Shown here one piece after another: positions 1-8,653 of a stretch of DNA of 64,000 bases. Below the pieces are notes generated by a model. That model saw only the letters and a program-made list of their open reading frames with translations, made no database searches and was not told the DNA's origin. Positions within the stretch are counted from its first letter, which is position 1. Each line of letters starts with the position of its first letter. Made by a program: the position numbers and the translations under genes. Source of the stretch: Burkholderia sp. BCC0506 (GTDB taxonomy: Bacteria > Pseudomonadota > Gammaproteobacteria > Burkholderiales > Burkholderiaceae); contig NZ_CADFEN010000018.1 of NCBI RefSeq assembly GCF_902833145.1, positions 1 through 64,000 on the forward strand, written 5' to 3'.

Positions 1-3
1 GGT

Positions 4-1224
4 TCATCGAGGATTACCGGGGAACGCGGCGCGAATCTTGAGGAAGAAGTATTCGTCGTCGCGGTACCCGTAAGCTCGACGCTTGATGACCTTGATGGTG
101 TTGTTGATGCCTTCAACGATGCTGGTATTGAGCGGATGGCGGCAGCGAGTCACGATGCCGTGCCAGTAGCCCTGCAAACGCTCGGCGAACTTTTGCAGGG
201 CCGCGATCCCACTTTGCTGAGCCTGCTCGAACCATTGTTCCCAAGCCTTTTGCGCCCAGGCCGGCTTTCGGTAGAACCAGAGCCGCTTGAGCTCGTCGCG
301 TAACACGTAGACGCATAACAGCGACTGATTGGCCGCCAGCAATTCCTTCAGGTGCACGGCCTGATCCGGCTTGAGGTTGTGGCGGTTGCGCAGCAACAGC
401 CAGCGGCTGGACTTCAGAACCTTGCGGGCTGGCTTGTCATGTCGGAGTTGATTGGCCTGATCGACCCGCACCCGATCGATCACTTCGCGGCCGTACTTGG
501 CCACGACGTGGTACAGGTCGAAGACGATTTCCGCCTGCGGACACTGTTCCCTGATTTCGAGTTCATAGGCCGTGGTCATGTCGATCGCGACCGCTTCGAT
601 ACGCTTGGCTGCGCCTTCGGGAAGCTGTTCGAAGAAGGCCCGGGCCGTCTCACGTGAGCGTCCCGGTCCGATCCAGAGTACTTGCCGGCTGATCGGGTCG
701 ACCACCACCGTGGCGTAGCGATGACCTTTATGCAGCGCGAACTCGTCCATCGCCAGATAGCGGATCGTTGACCAATCGGGCTCGCTCACGCGCGCCCGCA
801 GGCGCATCTTGTCGATCGATTTGACCGTGTGCCAGCCCAGATCGTAGAAGGCCGCCACCGCCTGCACGCTGGCCGCTTGCAGCAGTTTCTCGCAAGCCTT
901 GGCGAAGCGCTCCGTCACTCTCTGGTAACGGCCCAGCCACGCCAGCTTCTCCAGTCGCGGGCCGCCGCAGCGTTCGCACCAGACCCGGCGACGAGGCACA
1001 TGCAACACCACCCGGTATTCGAATAGCGGCAAGTCACGCACCCGACGAACCGTCGTCTCGTGGATCTGCTGGCAGCGTGCCCCACATTGCTCGCAGTACA
1101 TGATCTTGCTGACCGGCTTTAAATACAGCGACAGCGTACGGCCTTCGCCTTCCGGCCATTCCACACGCTCCAGCCGGTAGCCTGTCCAGCAGCCCAGTGC
1201 CTGAAGTGCCTTGCGATCGAGCAA
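4..1224 (-). CDS. ISL3 family transposase
   Basis: A 406-residue DDE transposase, full length for ISL3. An N-terminal zinc-ribbon-like region has C44-x2-C47-x3-C51 and C83-x2-C86. The RNase-H-like catalytic domain shows D160 (in LAMDE), D215 (in AIDMTTAY) and E371 (in SIVEGINN), with the DLYHV motif near 236 typical of the family. The start is TTG at 1222-1224. It is supported by a strong Shine-Dalgarno (AGGAGAGG) five bases upstream, and no nearby ATG fits. The reading frame is intact, so the element may be active. The gene points the same way as rpiA, so read-through from rpiA would enter it. Confidence 0.9.
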   Translation of the reverse strand: MLDRKALQALGCWTGYRLERVEWPEGEGRTLSLYLKPVSKIMYCEQCGARCQQIHETTVRRVRDLPLFEYRVVLHVPRRRVWCERCGGPRLEKLAWLGRYQRVTERFAKACEKLLQAASVQAVAAFYDLGWHTVKSIDKMRLRARVSEPDWSTIRYLAMDEFALHKGHRYATVVVDPISRQVLWIGPGRSRETARAFFEQLPEGAAKRIEAVAIDMTTAYELEIREQCPQAEIVFDLYHVVAKYGREVIDRVRVDQANQLRHDKPARKVLKSSRWLLLRNRHNLKPDQAVHLKELLAANQSLLCVYVLRDELKRLWFYRKPAWAQKAWEQWFEQAQQSGIAALQKFAERLQGYWHGIVTRCRHPLNTSIVEGINNTIKVIKRRAYGYRDDEYFFLKIRAAFPGNPR

Positions 1225-1274
1225 TTGCCTCTCCTGACGTCCTTAAAGTCAGGCGTCAGGTTACGCAATTGCTC
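1219..1274 (-). promoter_or_regulatory. Nested inverted repeat over transposase start
   Basis: The outer arms GAGCAATTGC (1219-1228) and GCAATTGCTC (1265-1274) match perfectly over 10 bp. The inner arms CCTGACG (1233-1239) and CGTCAGG (1254-1260) match over 7 bp. In minus-strand RNA the 3' arms contain the Shine-Dalgarno and the TTG start of the transposase, so a transcript entering from outside could fold and hide both. The repeats are seen directly; the regulatory role is inferred by analogy with IS10 and IS50. Confidence 0.55.
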
Positions 1275-1306
1275 TCAAACCCTCCACGGTTTCCTGCGAT
1301 GAACCC

Positions 1307-1344
1307 AAAAAAAGGCCCGGAAGGCGCGCCGCGCCTGCCGGACC
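1307..1344 (-). terminator. rpiA rho-independent terminator
   Basis: On the minus strand a 13-bp stem (GGTCCGGCAGGCG with CGCCTTCCGGGCC, one mismatch and one G-T pair) with a short GC loop is followed by seven T residues. It lies about 75 bases past the rpiA stop. The IS right end directly follows the T-tract. Confidence 0.8.
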
Positions 1345-1420
1345 CCGGTTTTATACAAGATTTAAACATTCAATCCGTGACAGCGCTACCGCGCCATTAC
1401 GGACTGCTTCTCATTCTGAT

Positions 1421-2116
1421 TCAGGCAGCCGGATAAACGATCGTTTCAACGCCGTTTTCCGTGCCGAGCAAGCACAGATTCGCGCCGCGCTCGGCGAACA
1501 GGCCGACCGTCACGACGCCCGGCCATGCGTTCACCTGTGCTTCGAAACCGCGCGGATCGGCGATCTGCAGGCCCTTCACGTCGAGGATCTCGTTGCCGTT
1601 GTCGGTGATGTAGGGGGCGCCGTCCTTCGTCACGCGCAGCACGGGCACGCCGCCGAGCGCGGTCACGCGCCGGCCGATCGCCGTGCGGGCCATCGGCACG
1701 ACCTCGATCGGCAGCGGGAACGCGCCGAGCACCGGCACGCGCTTGCTGCTGTCCGCGATGCAGACGAACGTGTCGGCCACCGACGCGACGATCTTCTCGC
1801 GCGTCAGCGCGCCGCCGCCGCCCTTGATCATCGCGCCGCCGGCGTCGATCTCGTCGGCGCCGTCGACGTACACCTGCAGCGAGTCGACCTCGTTCAGGTC
1901 GAACACCTTGATGCCGTGCGATTTCAGGCGTTCGGTCGTGGCAACCGAGCTCGACACGGCACCGCGATAGCGCGACTTGACGGCGGCGAGCGCGTCGATG
2001 AAGCAGTTGGCGGTCGAGCCGGTGCCGACACCGATCACGGCGCCTTCCGGCACGTTCCGGATCACGTAATCGGCGGCGGCCTGGCCGACGAGGCGTTTGA
2101 GTTCGTCTTGAGTCAT
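1421..2116 (-). CDS. rpiA: Ribose-5-phosphate isomerase A
   Basis: Interconverts ribose 5-phosphate and ribulose 5-phosphate in the non-oxidative pentose phosphate pathway, in the cytoplasm. The 231-residue protein is full length. It carries the phosphate-binding GTGST at 31-35, the catalytic region YVDGADEID with D85 and D88, and the [11 protein letters not shown] loop with K98 and the general base E107. The start is the ATG at 2114-2116, which gives the family N-terminus ([14 protein letters not shown]). The open frame continues upstream, but that part is only the other-frame reading of the amidase gene. It is monocistronic in appearance, with its own terminator. Confidence 0.97.
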   Translation of the reverse strand: MTQDELKRLVGQAAADYVIRNVPEGAVIGVGTGSTANCFIDALAAVKSRYRGAVSSSVATTERLKSHGIKVFDLNEVDSLQVYVDGADEIDAGGAMIKGGGGALTREKIVASVADTFVCIADSSKRVPVLGAFPLPIEVVPMARTAIGRRVTALGGVPVLRVTKDGAPYITDNGNEILDVKGLQIADPRGFEAQVNAWPGVVTVGLFAERGANLCLLGTENGVETIVYPAA

Positions 2117-2207
2117 GGGGTGTAATGCTGCGGGATTGCGGAAAACCGCCAGTTTACCGGAGTCGGCGAACGCCCCCGCGTTTTTCGGCGTGCGCGACGC
2201 CGCGTAC

Positions 2208-3080
2208 TCAGCGCGTATCGGCCGCCGGTACCGGATCCATCGGCTGCGTGCCGGGGAAGTACTTGTCGAGCAGCGCCTGCGCGATCGCATCGCTTTCCGC
2301 GTCCGGGTTGCCCGCGTAGTCGGACGGCCGGAAATGCATCTGGAATGCCGCGAACACGCGCCGCGTGCGCGTATCGAGCACGCCGTCGGTCGGCACGTCG
2401 TAGCCGTAGCGGGCGAGCTTGAGTTGCAGCTCGCGCACGTCGACGGGCGCGTGCGGATCGCGGCCCGCGAGCCGCGCGGCGACGCTCGCGTCGTCCGGCC
2501 ATGCGCCGATGCCGGCTTGCGCGAGCGCATGCCACGGGAACAGCGGCCCCGGATCGATCTTGCGTTGCGGCGCGATGTCGCTGTGCCCGACCACGCGCGT
2601 CGGCGCAATCCCGTAGCGCGCGACGATGTCCTTCGACAGGCGCGTCAGCGCGTCGACCTGTTCGGGCGGATACGGCTGCCAGGTGCGATGCTGCGGATCG
2701 AGCGGGCCGCGGTTCACGTTCTCGATGCCGATCGATACCGCGTTCAGCTCGGTCGCGCCCTGCCACTCGCTGACGCCCGCGTGCCACGCGCGCTGCGCCT
2801 CCGCAACGAGCTGGTAGACGACGGGCCTGCCGCGTTCGACGCGCGGCTGCGGCGGGATCACGTAATGCACGCTGACCGAATCGCCGGTCAGCGTATGCAG
2901 CGATTTCGCCTCGTCGCTTTCGGTGTAATGCATCACGAGAAAGCGGACCCGCGAATCGGCACCGCGCGCGTGGAGGCTCGTGTCGGCGTAGTAGGTGCCC
3001 CGTTCGACGAGCGACGGCGACGTGCAGGCCGCGAGCAGGCCGAGCACGGCGCAGGAGATGCCGACACGGAACAGGATCAT
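2208..3080 (-). CDS. AmiD-like N-acetylmuramoyl-L-alanine amidase lipoprotein
   Basis: A 290-residue outer-membrane-type lipoprotein that probably cleaves the lactyl-amide bond of (anhydro)muropeptides during cell-wall recycling. The signal peptide ends in the lipobox LLAAC with C19. The Amidase_2/PGRP fold has zinc ligands H51 (VMHYT), H166 (VVGHSD) and D176 (KIDPGP), with K174 and E120 as likely catalytic partners. A peptidoglycan-binding domain follows at about 210-275 ([19 protein letters not shown]). ATG 3080 is chosen because it opens the lipoprotein signal; the longer frame upstream is a shadow of rlmB. E. coli AmiD has the same domain order. The cell-wall role is inferred from the family. 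Confidence 0.9.
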   Translation of the reverse strand: MILFRVGISCAVLGLLAACTSPSLVERGTYYADTSLHARGADSRVRFLVMHYTESDEAKSLHTLTGDSVSVHYVIPPQPRVERGRPVVYQLVAEAQRAWHAGVSEWQGATELNAVSIGIENVNRGPLDPQHRTWQPYPPEQVDALTRLSKDIVARYGIAPTRVVGHSDIAPQRKIDPGPLFPWHALAQAGIGAWPDDASVAARLAGRDPHAPVDVRELQLKLARYGYDVPTDGVLDTRTRRVFAAFQMHFRPSDYAGNPDAESDAIAQALLDKYFPGTQPMDPVPAADTR

Positions 3081-3187
3081 CGTTCGCGAATTCCTGAGAG
3101 TCGCGTGCCGCCTTGCGTCGGGGCACGCGTCGTTCGGGTCGTTCGAGGCCCGCGCATCGCGCGCGGGACGGGCGGGGTCAGGCCGGG

Positions 3188-3931
3188 TCAGCCCTTCGCG
3201 CGCCGCTGGCGCACGGCTTCGTACAGGCACACGCCGCTGGCGACCGACACGTTCAGGCTTTCCACGCTGCCGGCCATCGGGATGCTCATCACTTCGTCGC
3301 AGGTGTCGCGCGTGAGCCGGCGCATGCCTTCGCCTTCCGCGCCCATCACGAGCGCGACCGGGCCGTCGAGCTTCGTTTCGTAGAGCGTCGCCGGCGCCTC
3401 GTCCGACGTACCGATGATCCACACGCCGGCTTCCTTCAGCTCGCGCAGCGCACGGGCGAGGTTCGTCACCGTGATGTACGGCACCGTATCGGCTGCACCG
3501 CTCGCCACCTTGGCAGCGGTCGCGTTCAGGCCGACCGCCCGGTCGCGCGGCGCGATCACCGCGTGCGCGCCGGCCGAATCGGCGACCCGCAGGCACGCGC
3601 CGAGGTTGTGCGGATCGGTGACGCCGTCGAGCACGAGCAGCAGCGCGGGCCCCTGGATGCCGTCGAGCAACTCGGACAGGTTCTGCGCGAGCGGCATGTC
3701 CTCGACGCGCGCGACGACGCCCTGGTGGCGCTCGGTGTGCGCGAGGCCCCACAGCCGCGTTTCGTCGGCCGCGATCAGCCGCACGCCCGCTTCCTTCGCG
3801 GCGTGCAGGAACTCCTGCATGCGGCGGTCGCGGCGCGTCTGATCGTACAGCACCTCCGCCACCGTCGATGCATCGTGCCGCAAACGTGCGGTCACCGCAT
3901 GAAAACCGTAAAGAACCTTCAGACGTGACAT
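3188..3931 (-). CDS. rlmB: 23S rRNA (guanosine-2'-O-)-methyltransferase RlmB
   Basis: A SpoU/TrmH-type SPOUT methyltransferase that methylates the 2'-O of G2251 in the 23S rRNA P-loop (E. coli numbering). The 247-residue length is typical. The N-terminal substrate-binding domain (1-80) opens with LYGFHAV. Motif 1 is [10 protein letters not shown] near 107-116, motif 2 is VMGAEGEGM near 190, and motif 3 is [17 protein letters not shown], which forms the SAM-binding knot. It lies 148 bases downstream of rnr on the same strand, the same rnr-rlmB pairing as in many gamma- and beta-proteobacteria. Confidence 0.96.
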   Translation of the reverse strand: MSRLKVLYGFHAVTARLRHDASTVAEVLYDQTRRDRRMQEFLHAAKEAGVRLIAADETRLWGLAHTERHQGVVARVEDMPLAQNLSELLDGIQGPALLLVLDGVTDPHNLGACLRVADSAGAHAVIAPRDRAVGLNATAAKVASGAADTVPYITVTNLARALRELKEAGVWIIGTSDEAPATLYETKLDGPVALVMGAEGEGMRRLTRDTCDEVMSIPMAGSVESLNVSVASGVCLYEAVRQRRAKG

Positions 3932-4079
3932 GACTGGAACAACCTTCGATCAAACGTGCGGCCGCGCGACGTGCGCAGCCGCGATCCATGGAAAAGGAAA
4001 GCGCCGCGTGGCCGGCCGATGACCGGTGACGCGGCGTCTCTCGATACTGCGGGGCGTGCGCGTACGCCGCCCCGAACGC

Positions 4080-6560
4080 TCAATACTTCTTGCGGGCGCG
4101 GGCCTTCTTCGCGGTCGGCTTCGCCGGCACACCGCCACTGCCGCCGCCCTTCTTCTTCGCGGCGGCACGCGCGGCGCGCGCCTCCTTCACCGCGACGCTC
4201 GGTGCGCTCGCGGCCTTCTTGCGACGCGGCACGGCCTCCTCCACCGGCGGCAGCGCACGCACGCGCGGACCGTTGCCACTGCCGTTGCGATCGCCGCCGG
4301 CAGCCGGCGCGGGCGACGGACGCGGCGCCTTCACCGGCGTATCGCGCACGAGGCGGAAATCGATCTTGCGCGCATCGAGATCGACGCGGCTCACCTGAAC
4401 GCGCACGCGATCCGACAGGCGATAGCGGATGCCCGTGCGTTCGCCGCGCAGCTCGTTCTTGATCTCGTCGTACTGGAAGTAGTCCGAGCCGAGCTCCGTC
4501 ACGTGCACGAGCCCTTCGATGAACAGCGTGTCGAGCTGCACGAAGATGCCGAACGACGTCACGCCGTTCACCATCCCGCCGTACTCCTCGCCGAGCTTGT
4601 CGCGCATGAAGTAGCACTTCAGCCACGCCTCGACGTCGCGCGACGCTTCGTCCGCACGGCGCTCGTTCGCCGAGCAGTGCAGCCCGAGCTCCTCCCAGAT
4701 CGCGGTATTCGCGCGCGAGCGGCCGCGCGCTTCGTCGTCGGCCTGCTGCATCGCGCGGGCGCGCGGCGACAGCGCGGTATTGAGTTCGAAACCTTCCGGC
4801 GCCTTCGGCACGTACTTCTTGCCGGACAGGATCGCGTAGATCGCGCGGTGCGTGAGCAGGTCAGGATAGCGGCGGATCGGGCTCGTGAAGTGCGCGTACG
4901 CCTCGTACGCGAGACCGAAGTGGCCGATGTTGTCCGGGCTGTAGACCGCCTGCTGCATCGAGCGCAGCAGCATCGGCTGCAGCATCTGCGCGTCCGGCCG
5001 GTCGCGGATCTGCGCCATCAGCGCCGCGTAGTCGCTCGCATGCGGCTTGTCGCCGCCGCCGAGCGACAGGCCCATGCCGCGCAGGAACGCACGCAGGTTC
5101 TCGAGCTTCTCCGGCGTCGGCCCCGCGTGCACGCGGTACAGGCCCGGATGCTTGTGGCGCTTCAGGAAATCGGCCGCACAGACGTTCGCGGCCAGCATGC
5201 ATTCCTCGATCAGCTTGTGCGCGTCGTTGCGCTGGCGCGGCACGATCTGCTCGATCTTGCCTTGCGAGTTGCAGACGATGTAGGTCTCGGTCGTGTCGAA
5301 GTCGATCGCGCCGCGCTTTTGACGCGCGGCGAACAGCGACTTGTACACGCCGTACAGATCCTGCAGGTGCGGCAGCAGATCCGCGCGGCGCGCGGCCTCC
5401 GGCCCCTTCGTGTTCGACAGCACGGCCGCGACTTCGGTGTACGTGAGGCGCGCCGCCGAGTGGATCACGGCCGGATAGAACTGGTATGCCTTGATCTCGC
5501 CGCGCGCGGTGATCACCATGTCGCACGCGAGCACGCAGCGATCGACCTGCGGATTCAGCGAACAGAGGCCGTTCGACAGCTTCTCCGGCAGCATCGGGAT
5601 CACGCGGCGCGGGAAGTAGACCGACGTGCTGCGCTCGAGCGCGTCGGCGTCGAGCCCGCTACCCGGCTGCACGTAGTGCGACACGTCGGCGATCGCGACG
5701 ATCAGACGGAAGCCGTCGCCGCGGCCGACCTTGGTCGGCTCGCAGTACACGGCATCGTCGAAGTCGCGCGCGTCCTCGCCATCGATCGTCACGAGCGGCA
5801 CGTCGCGCAGATCGACGCGGAAACGCAGATCGGCCGGCCGCACCTTGTCGGGCAGCGCGGCGGCTTCGTCGAGCGCCGGCTGGCTGAACTCGTGCGGCAC
5901 ACCGTACTTGCGCACCGCGATTTCGATTTCCATGCCCGGATCGTCGATATCGCCGAGCACCTCGACGACACGGCCGAGCGGCTGCGAATGGCGGCTCGGG
6001 AAATCGGTCAGCTCGACGACGACGACCTGCCCGACCTTCGCCTTCTTCACGTTCTGCGTGATCAGGATGTCGTGGCCGATGCGCTTGTCTTCCGGCGCGA
6101 CGATCAGCGCACCGTTCTCGTTCAGCAGGCGGCCGATCACGCGCTTGTTCGCGCGCTCGGTGACTTCGACGACATGCCCTTCCGGCCGGCCGCGGCGATC
6201 GTAGCCGACGATCCGCGCGAGCACGCGGTCGTTGTGCATCACTTTCTGCATTTCGCCGTTCGGCAAAAACAGGTCGTCCTGGCCGTCGTCGCGGATCACG
6301 AACCCGTAGCCGTCGCGATGCCCCTGCACGCGTCCGGCGACGAAGTTCGACGGATGGGTCAGCTGGTAGTGGCCACGCTTGTCGAGGCGGATCTGGCCGT
6401 CGCGCTCCATCGCGGCGACACGCCGGAAGAACCCCTCGCGCTCCTGACGCTTGATCGACAGTGCTTCGGCGATGTCGTTGGCGGCCAGCGGCGCGTCGCT
6501 CGTACGCAGCACGCCGAGAATTTCTTCACGGCTCGGAATGGGGTACGGATATTTGCTCAA
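4080..6560 (-). CDS. rnr: Ribonuclease R
   Basis: A processive 3'-to-5' exoribonuclease that degrades structured RNA and takes part in rRNA and tmRNA-linked mRNA quality control. The 826 residues comprise an N-terminal winged-helix region (10-70), cold-shock OB domains (about 75-230), the RNB catalytic domain with the Mg-binding motif DGEDARDFDDA at 260-270, and an S1 domain near 640-730. A long basic Ala/Lys/Arg-rich tail (about 735-826) ends in KKARARKKY. The tail is typical of RNase R and separates it from RNase II. The start MSKYPYPIPSREEIL matches the family. A large open frame on the opposite strand here is a GC-rich shadow. Confidence 0.97.
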   Translation of the reverse strand: MSKYPYPIPSREEILGVLRTSDAPLAANDIAEALSIKRQEREGFFRRVAAMERDGQIRLDKRGHYQLTHPSNFVAGRVQGHRDGYGFVIRDDGQDDLFLPNGEMQKVMHNDRVLARIVGYDRRGRPEGHVVEVTERANKRVIGRLLNENGALIVAPEDKRIGHDILITQNVKKAKVGQVVVVELTDFPSRHSQPLGRVVEVLGDIDDPGMEIEIAVRKYGVPHEFSQPALDEAAALPDKVRPADLRFRVDLRDVPLVTIDGEDARDFDDAVYCEPTKVGRGDGFRLIVAIADVSHYVQPGSGLDADALERSTSVYFPRRVIPMLPEKLSNGLCSLNPQVDRCVLACDMVITARGEIKAYQFYPAVIHSAARLTYTEVAAVLSNTKGPEAARRADLLPHLQDLYGVYKSLFAARQKRGAIDFDTTETYIVCNSQGKIEQIVPRQRNDAHKLIEECMLAANVCAADFLKRHKHPGLYRVHAGPTPEKLENLRAFLRGMGLSLGGGDKPHASDYAALMAQIRDRPDAQMLQPMLLRSMQQAVYSPDNIGHFGLAYEAYAHFTSPIRRYPDLLTHRAIYAILSGKKYVPKAPEGFELNTALSPRARAMQQADDEARGRSRANTAIWEELGLHCSANERRADEASRDVEAWLKCYFMRDKLGEEYGGMVNGVTSFGIFVQLDTLFIEGLVHVTELGSDYFQYDEIKNELRGERTGIRYRLSDRVRVQVSRVDLDARKIDFRLVRDTPVKAPRPSPAPAAGGDRNGSGNGPRVRALPPVEEAVPRRKKAASAPSVAVKEARAARAAAKKKGGGSGGVPAKPTAKKARARKKY

Positions 6561-6746
6561 GGGTTTGTCGATGATTGTTCTCGTTGCGTTGACTGATGGT
6601 GCACGGCATCAACATAGAGGTGTCCGTCAGACAGTTCTATATTGACGGCGGCGGGTCATTCTATCACCCGCCTTGTGTCGCCAAATGACGGGAATGCCGC
6701 CGGCACGCGCGGCGGCGGCCGGTTCGCGATCCCTCGCAAAAAAGTG

Positions 6747-6774
6747 TTGACAGGAATAATTGGGGCGCTATAAT
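6747..6774 (+). promoter_or_regulatory. Sigma-70 promoter of tRNA-Leu copy 1
   Basis: A perfect -35 TTGACA (6747-6752) and a perfect -10 TATAAT (6769-6774) are separated by 16 bp. The tRNA begins 37 bases after the -10. Confidence 0.85.
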
Positions 6775-6810
6775 TTCGCTTCTTTGCAGCAAGCAGCTAC
6801 TGCAAAACGT

Positions 6811-6897
6811 GCCCAGGTGGCGGAATTGGTAGACGCACTAGGTTCAGGTCCTAGCGGTGGCAACATCGTGGAGGTTCGAGTCCTCTCCTGGGCACCA
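6811..6897 (+). tRNA. leuT-CAG: tRNA-Leu(CAG), copy 1
   Basis: An 87-nt class II tRNA with encoded CCA. The acceptor stem GCCCAGG pairs with CCTGGGC. The anticodon arm CTAGG-TTCAGGT-CCTAG gives anticodon CAG (reads CUG). There is a long variable arm, and GGTTCGAGTCC forms the T arm. It has its own promoter and terminator and is identical to the copies at 8189 and 8519. Confidence 0.97.
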
Positions 6898-6906
6898 TCT
6901 GTTTTT

Positions 6907-6936
6907 AAAAAGGTCGGCTTCTAGCCGGCCTTTTTT
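6907..6936 (+). terminator. Terminator of tRNA-Leu copy 1
   Basis: AAAAA-GGTCGGC-TTCTA-GCCGGCC-TTTTTT: a 7-bp stem with one G-T pair and a T-tract, ten bases after the CCA end. Confidence 0.9.
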
Positions 6937-7083
6937 CATTTCAGCGCTCGCATTGCGAGTGCCTGTCCTGGGCGCTTATGTCGGCCGCTCCGATCGATAG
7001 CAGAATTTATCGGTTATCAATCGCTCCCCCCGTTGTTACGTTAGCCGCCTCGCTTTCAACGCATCCAACGAGGAGCCTCCTTC

Positions 7084-8073
7084 ATGACGTCGATGAACCG
7101 CCGCGCATTCGCACGCACGATGCTGGCCGCGGGCCTCGCTGTCGCCGGTGTCCGCGCGCACGCCGAGAACGCGCCGGCCACACTGCGCATCGGTTACCAG
7201 AAGTCGTCGACGCTGATCACGCTGCTCAAGACGCGCGGCACGCTCGAGCAAGCGCTGACGCCGCTCGGCCTTCACGTGTCCTGGCATGAATTCGCAAGCG
7301 GATTGCCGCTGACCGAAGCACTCAATGTCGGCGCCGTCGACTTCAGCGCCGACGTGGCCGATACGGTGCCGGTCTTCGCGCAGGCCGCGCATGCGCGTTT
7401 CGTGTACGTCGCGCAGGAAGCGCCTTCGCCGAGGGCGCAGGCGATCGTCGTCAAACAGGACAGCCCGCTGCGCACGCTCGCCGATCTCAAGGGCCGGCGG
7501 ATCGCGGTCACGAAAGCGGCCGGCAGCCACTACCTGCTGCTTGCCGCGCTCGCACGCGCGAAGCTCGCGCCCGCCGATGTGGCGGTCCATTACCTGACGC
7601 CCGCGGACGGCCGCGCCGCATTCGAGCGCGGCAGCGTGGACGCCTGGATCACATGGGATCCCTATGTCGCGTCGGTCGACCGGAATCCCGACGTGCGGAT
7701 CCTGGCCGACGGCAACGGACTCGCGTCGTACCAACGCTATTACCTCGCATCGAGCAGCTTCGCCGCCGCGCGCCCCGACGTCGTCCAGATCCTGTTCGAC
7801 CAACTGTCGCAGGCCGGCGCGTGGTTGCGCGACCATCCGCAGGAAGCCGCGAACACGCTTGCGCCGATCTGGGGGCTCGACGCCACGACGATCGCACGCG
7901 CGAATGCGCGACGCAGCTACGTCGTCCGCGCGGTGGCCCCGCAAAACTTCGGCGAGCAACAGAAGATCGCCGATACGTTCCTGGCGGCTGGGCTGCTACC
8001 CGCCCGCGTCGACACGAGCCAGGCGCAGCGCTGGAATTTCACGACGAAGCGCGCGGAGCCGGTCGGCGCGTGA
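7084..8073 (+). CDS. Sulfonate/taurine-type ABC transporter substrate-binding protein
   Basis: A 329-residue periplasmic solute-binding protein of the SsuA/TauA (NMT1) family. The N-terminus MTSMNRRAFARTMLAAGL carries a twin-arginine-like RRAFAR (6-11) before a hydrophobic segment and an AHA cleavage site, so Tat export is plausible. The family core IGYQKSSTLITLLKTRGTLE and the GAVDFSADVADTVPVFAQAA region suit aliphatic sulfonate binding. The Shine-Dalgarno GAGGAG lies about nine bases before ATG 7084. No ATPase or permease gene is beside it; it stands alone between tRNA-Leu copies 1 and 2. It is an orphan receptor, or serves a transporter elsewhere. The exact substrate cannot be read from sequence. 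Confidence 0.85.
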   Translation: MTSMNRRAFARTMLAAGLAVAGVRAHAENAPATLRIGYQKSSTLITLLKTRGTLEQALTPLGLHVSWHEFASGLPLTEALNVGAVDFSADVADTVPVFAQAAHARFVYVAQEAPSPRAQAIVVKQDSPLRTLADLKGRRIAVTKAAGSHYLLLAALARAKLAPADVAVHYLTPADGRAAFERGSVDAWITWDPYVASVDRNPDVRILADGNGLASYQRYYLASSSFAAARPDVVQILFDQLSQAGAWLRDHPQEAANTLAPIWGLDATTIARANARRSYVVRAVAPQNFGEQQKIADTFLAAGLLPARVDTSQAQRWNFTTKRAEPVGA

Positions 8074-8129
8074 GTAATGGTCGACTGCGCGAGGCGCGCA
8101 ATATTTTTATCGCCCCGGATGAAATTATG

Positions 8130-8157
8130 TTGACAGACTCCGCCGGCACGCTACAAT
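8130..8157 (+). promoter_or_regulatory. Sigma-70 promoter of tRNA-Leu copy 2
   Basis: TTGACA (8130-8135), a 16-bp spacer, then TACAAT (8152-8157). The leader up to the tRNA is almost identical to that of copy 3 and differs from copy 1. Confidence 0.8.
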
Positions 8158-8188
8158 AGCGGTCTTCGCACTGCAGCAAGCGAAACGT

Positions 8189-8275
8189 GCCCAGGTGGCG
8201 GAATTGGTAGACGCACTAGGTTCAGGTCCTAGCGGTGGCAACATCGTGGAGGTTCGAGTCCTCTCCTGGGCACCA
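8189..8275 (+). tRNA. leuT-CAG: tRNA-Leu(CAG), copy 2
   Basis: Identical over 87 nt to copy 1, with anticodon CAG in the loop TTCAGGT and an encoded CCA. Promoter, leader, tRNA and terminator form a unit of about 180 bases that recurs at copy 3. Confidence 0.97.
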
Positions 8276-8284
8276 TCTGTTTTT

Positions 8285-8313
8285 AAAAAGGTCGGCTTCT
8301 AGCCGGCCTTTTT
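8285..8313 (+). terminator. Terminator of tRNA-Leu copy 2
   Basis: The same hairpin as copy 1 (GGTCGGC-TTCTA-GCCGGCC), followed by five T residues. Confidence 0.88.
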
Positions 8314-8459
8314 CATTTCCGGCGCACAAATCGATATGCGGGCTCGCACCAACCTATTGGCCCCGCCGACATCTCCCCGCGCATCAGCGATGCGTGTGAG
8401 CCGTCGCGTTGCACAATCGAGCCGCCTGATTGATATTTTCGTCCGCCCCTCAAATTCTG

Positions 8460-8487
8460 TTGACAGATTCTTCGGGCACGCTACAAT
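8460..8487 (+). promoter_or_regulatory. Sigma-70 promoter of tRNA-Leu copy 3
   Basis: TTGACA (8460-8465), a 16-bp spacer, then TACAAT (8482-8487). The downstream leader matches copy 2. Confidence 0.8.
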
Positions 8488-8518
8488 AGCGGTCTTCGCA
8501 CTGCAGCAAGCGAAACGT

Positions 8519-8605
8519 GCCCAGGTGGCGGAATTGGTAGACGCACTAGGTTCAGGTCCTAGCGGTGGCAACATCGTGGAGGTTCGAGTCCTCTCCTGGG
8601 CACCA
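8519..8605 (+). tRNA. leuT-CAG: tRNA-Leu(CAG), copy 3
   Basis: The third identical 87-nt copy, with the same anticodon CAG and encoded CCA. CUG is the dominant leucine codon in GC-rich genomes, so extra gene dosage is plausible. Confidence 0.97.
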
Positions 8606-8615
8606 TCTGTTTTCT

Positions 8616-8645
8616 AAAAAGGTCGGCTTCTAGCCGGCCTTTTTT
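8616..8645 (+). terminator. Terminator of tRNA-Leu copy 3
   Basis: AAAAA-GGTCGGC-TTCTA-GCCGGCC-TTTTTT, as in copy 1. Confidence 0.88.
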
Positions 8646-8653
8646 CATTTCAA

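Larger units (their letters stand above)
1..1306 (-). mobile_element. ISL3-family insertion sequence
   Basis: The terminal repeats are GGTTCATCG-AGGATTACCG at 1 and, read inverted from 1305, GGTTCATCGCAGGAAACCG. They differ by one inserted base and one substitution over the first 19-20 bases. The element holds a single transposase gene whose stop codon (4-6) lies inside the left repeat. The left flank is outside the window, so the 8-bp target duplication typical of ISL3 elements cannot be checked, and one further left base may be missing. The right end abuts seven A residues that form the T-tract of the rpiA terminator. Confidence 0.85.

Noticed and set aside
2119-3989. N-terminal extensions of rpiA and of the amidase
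   Set aside because: The extra residues are Arg-rich other-frame readings of neighbouring genes and do not resemble the families.
4026-6596. Open frame of 856 codons opposite rnr
   Set aside because: His/Arg/Val-rich composition typical of antisense frames in GC-rich DNA; rnr on the other strand has full domain evidence.
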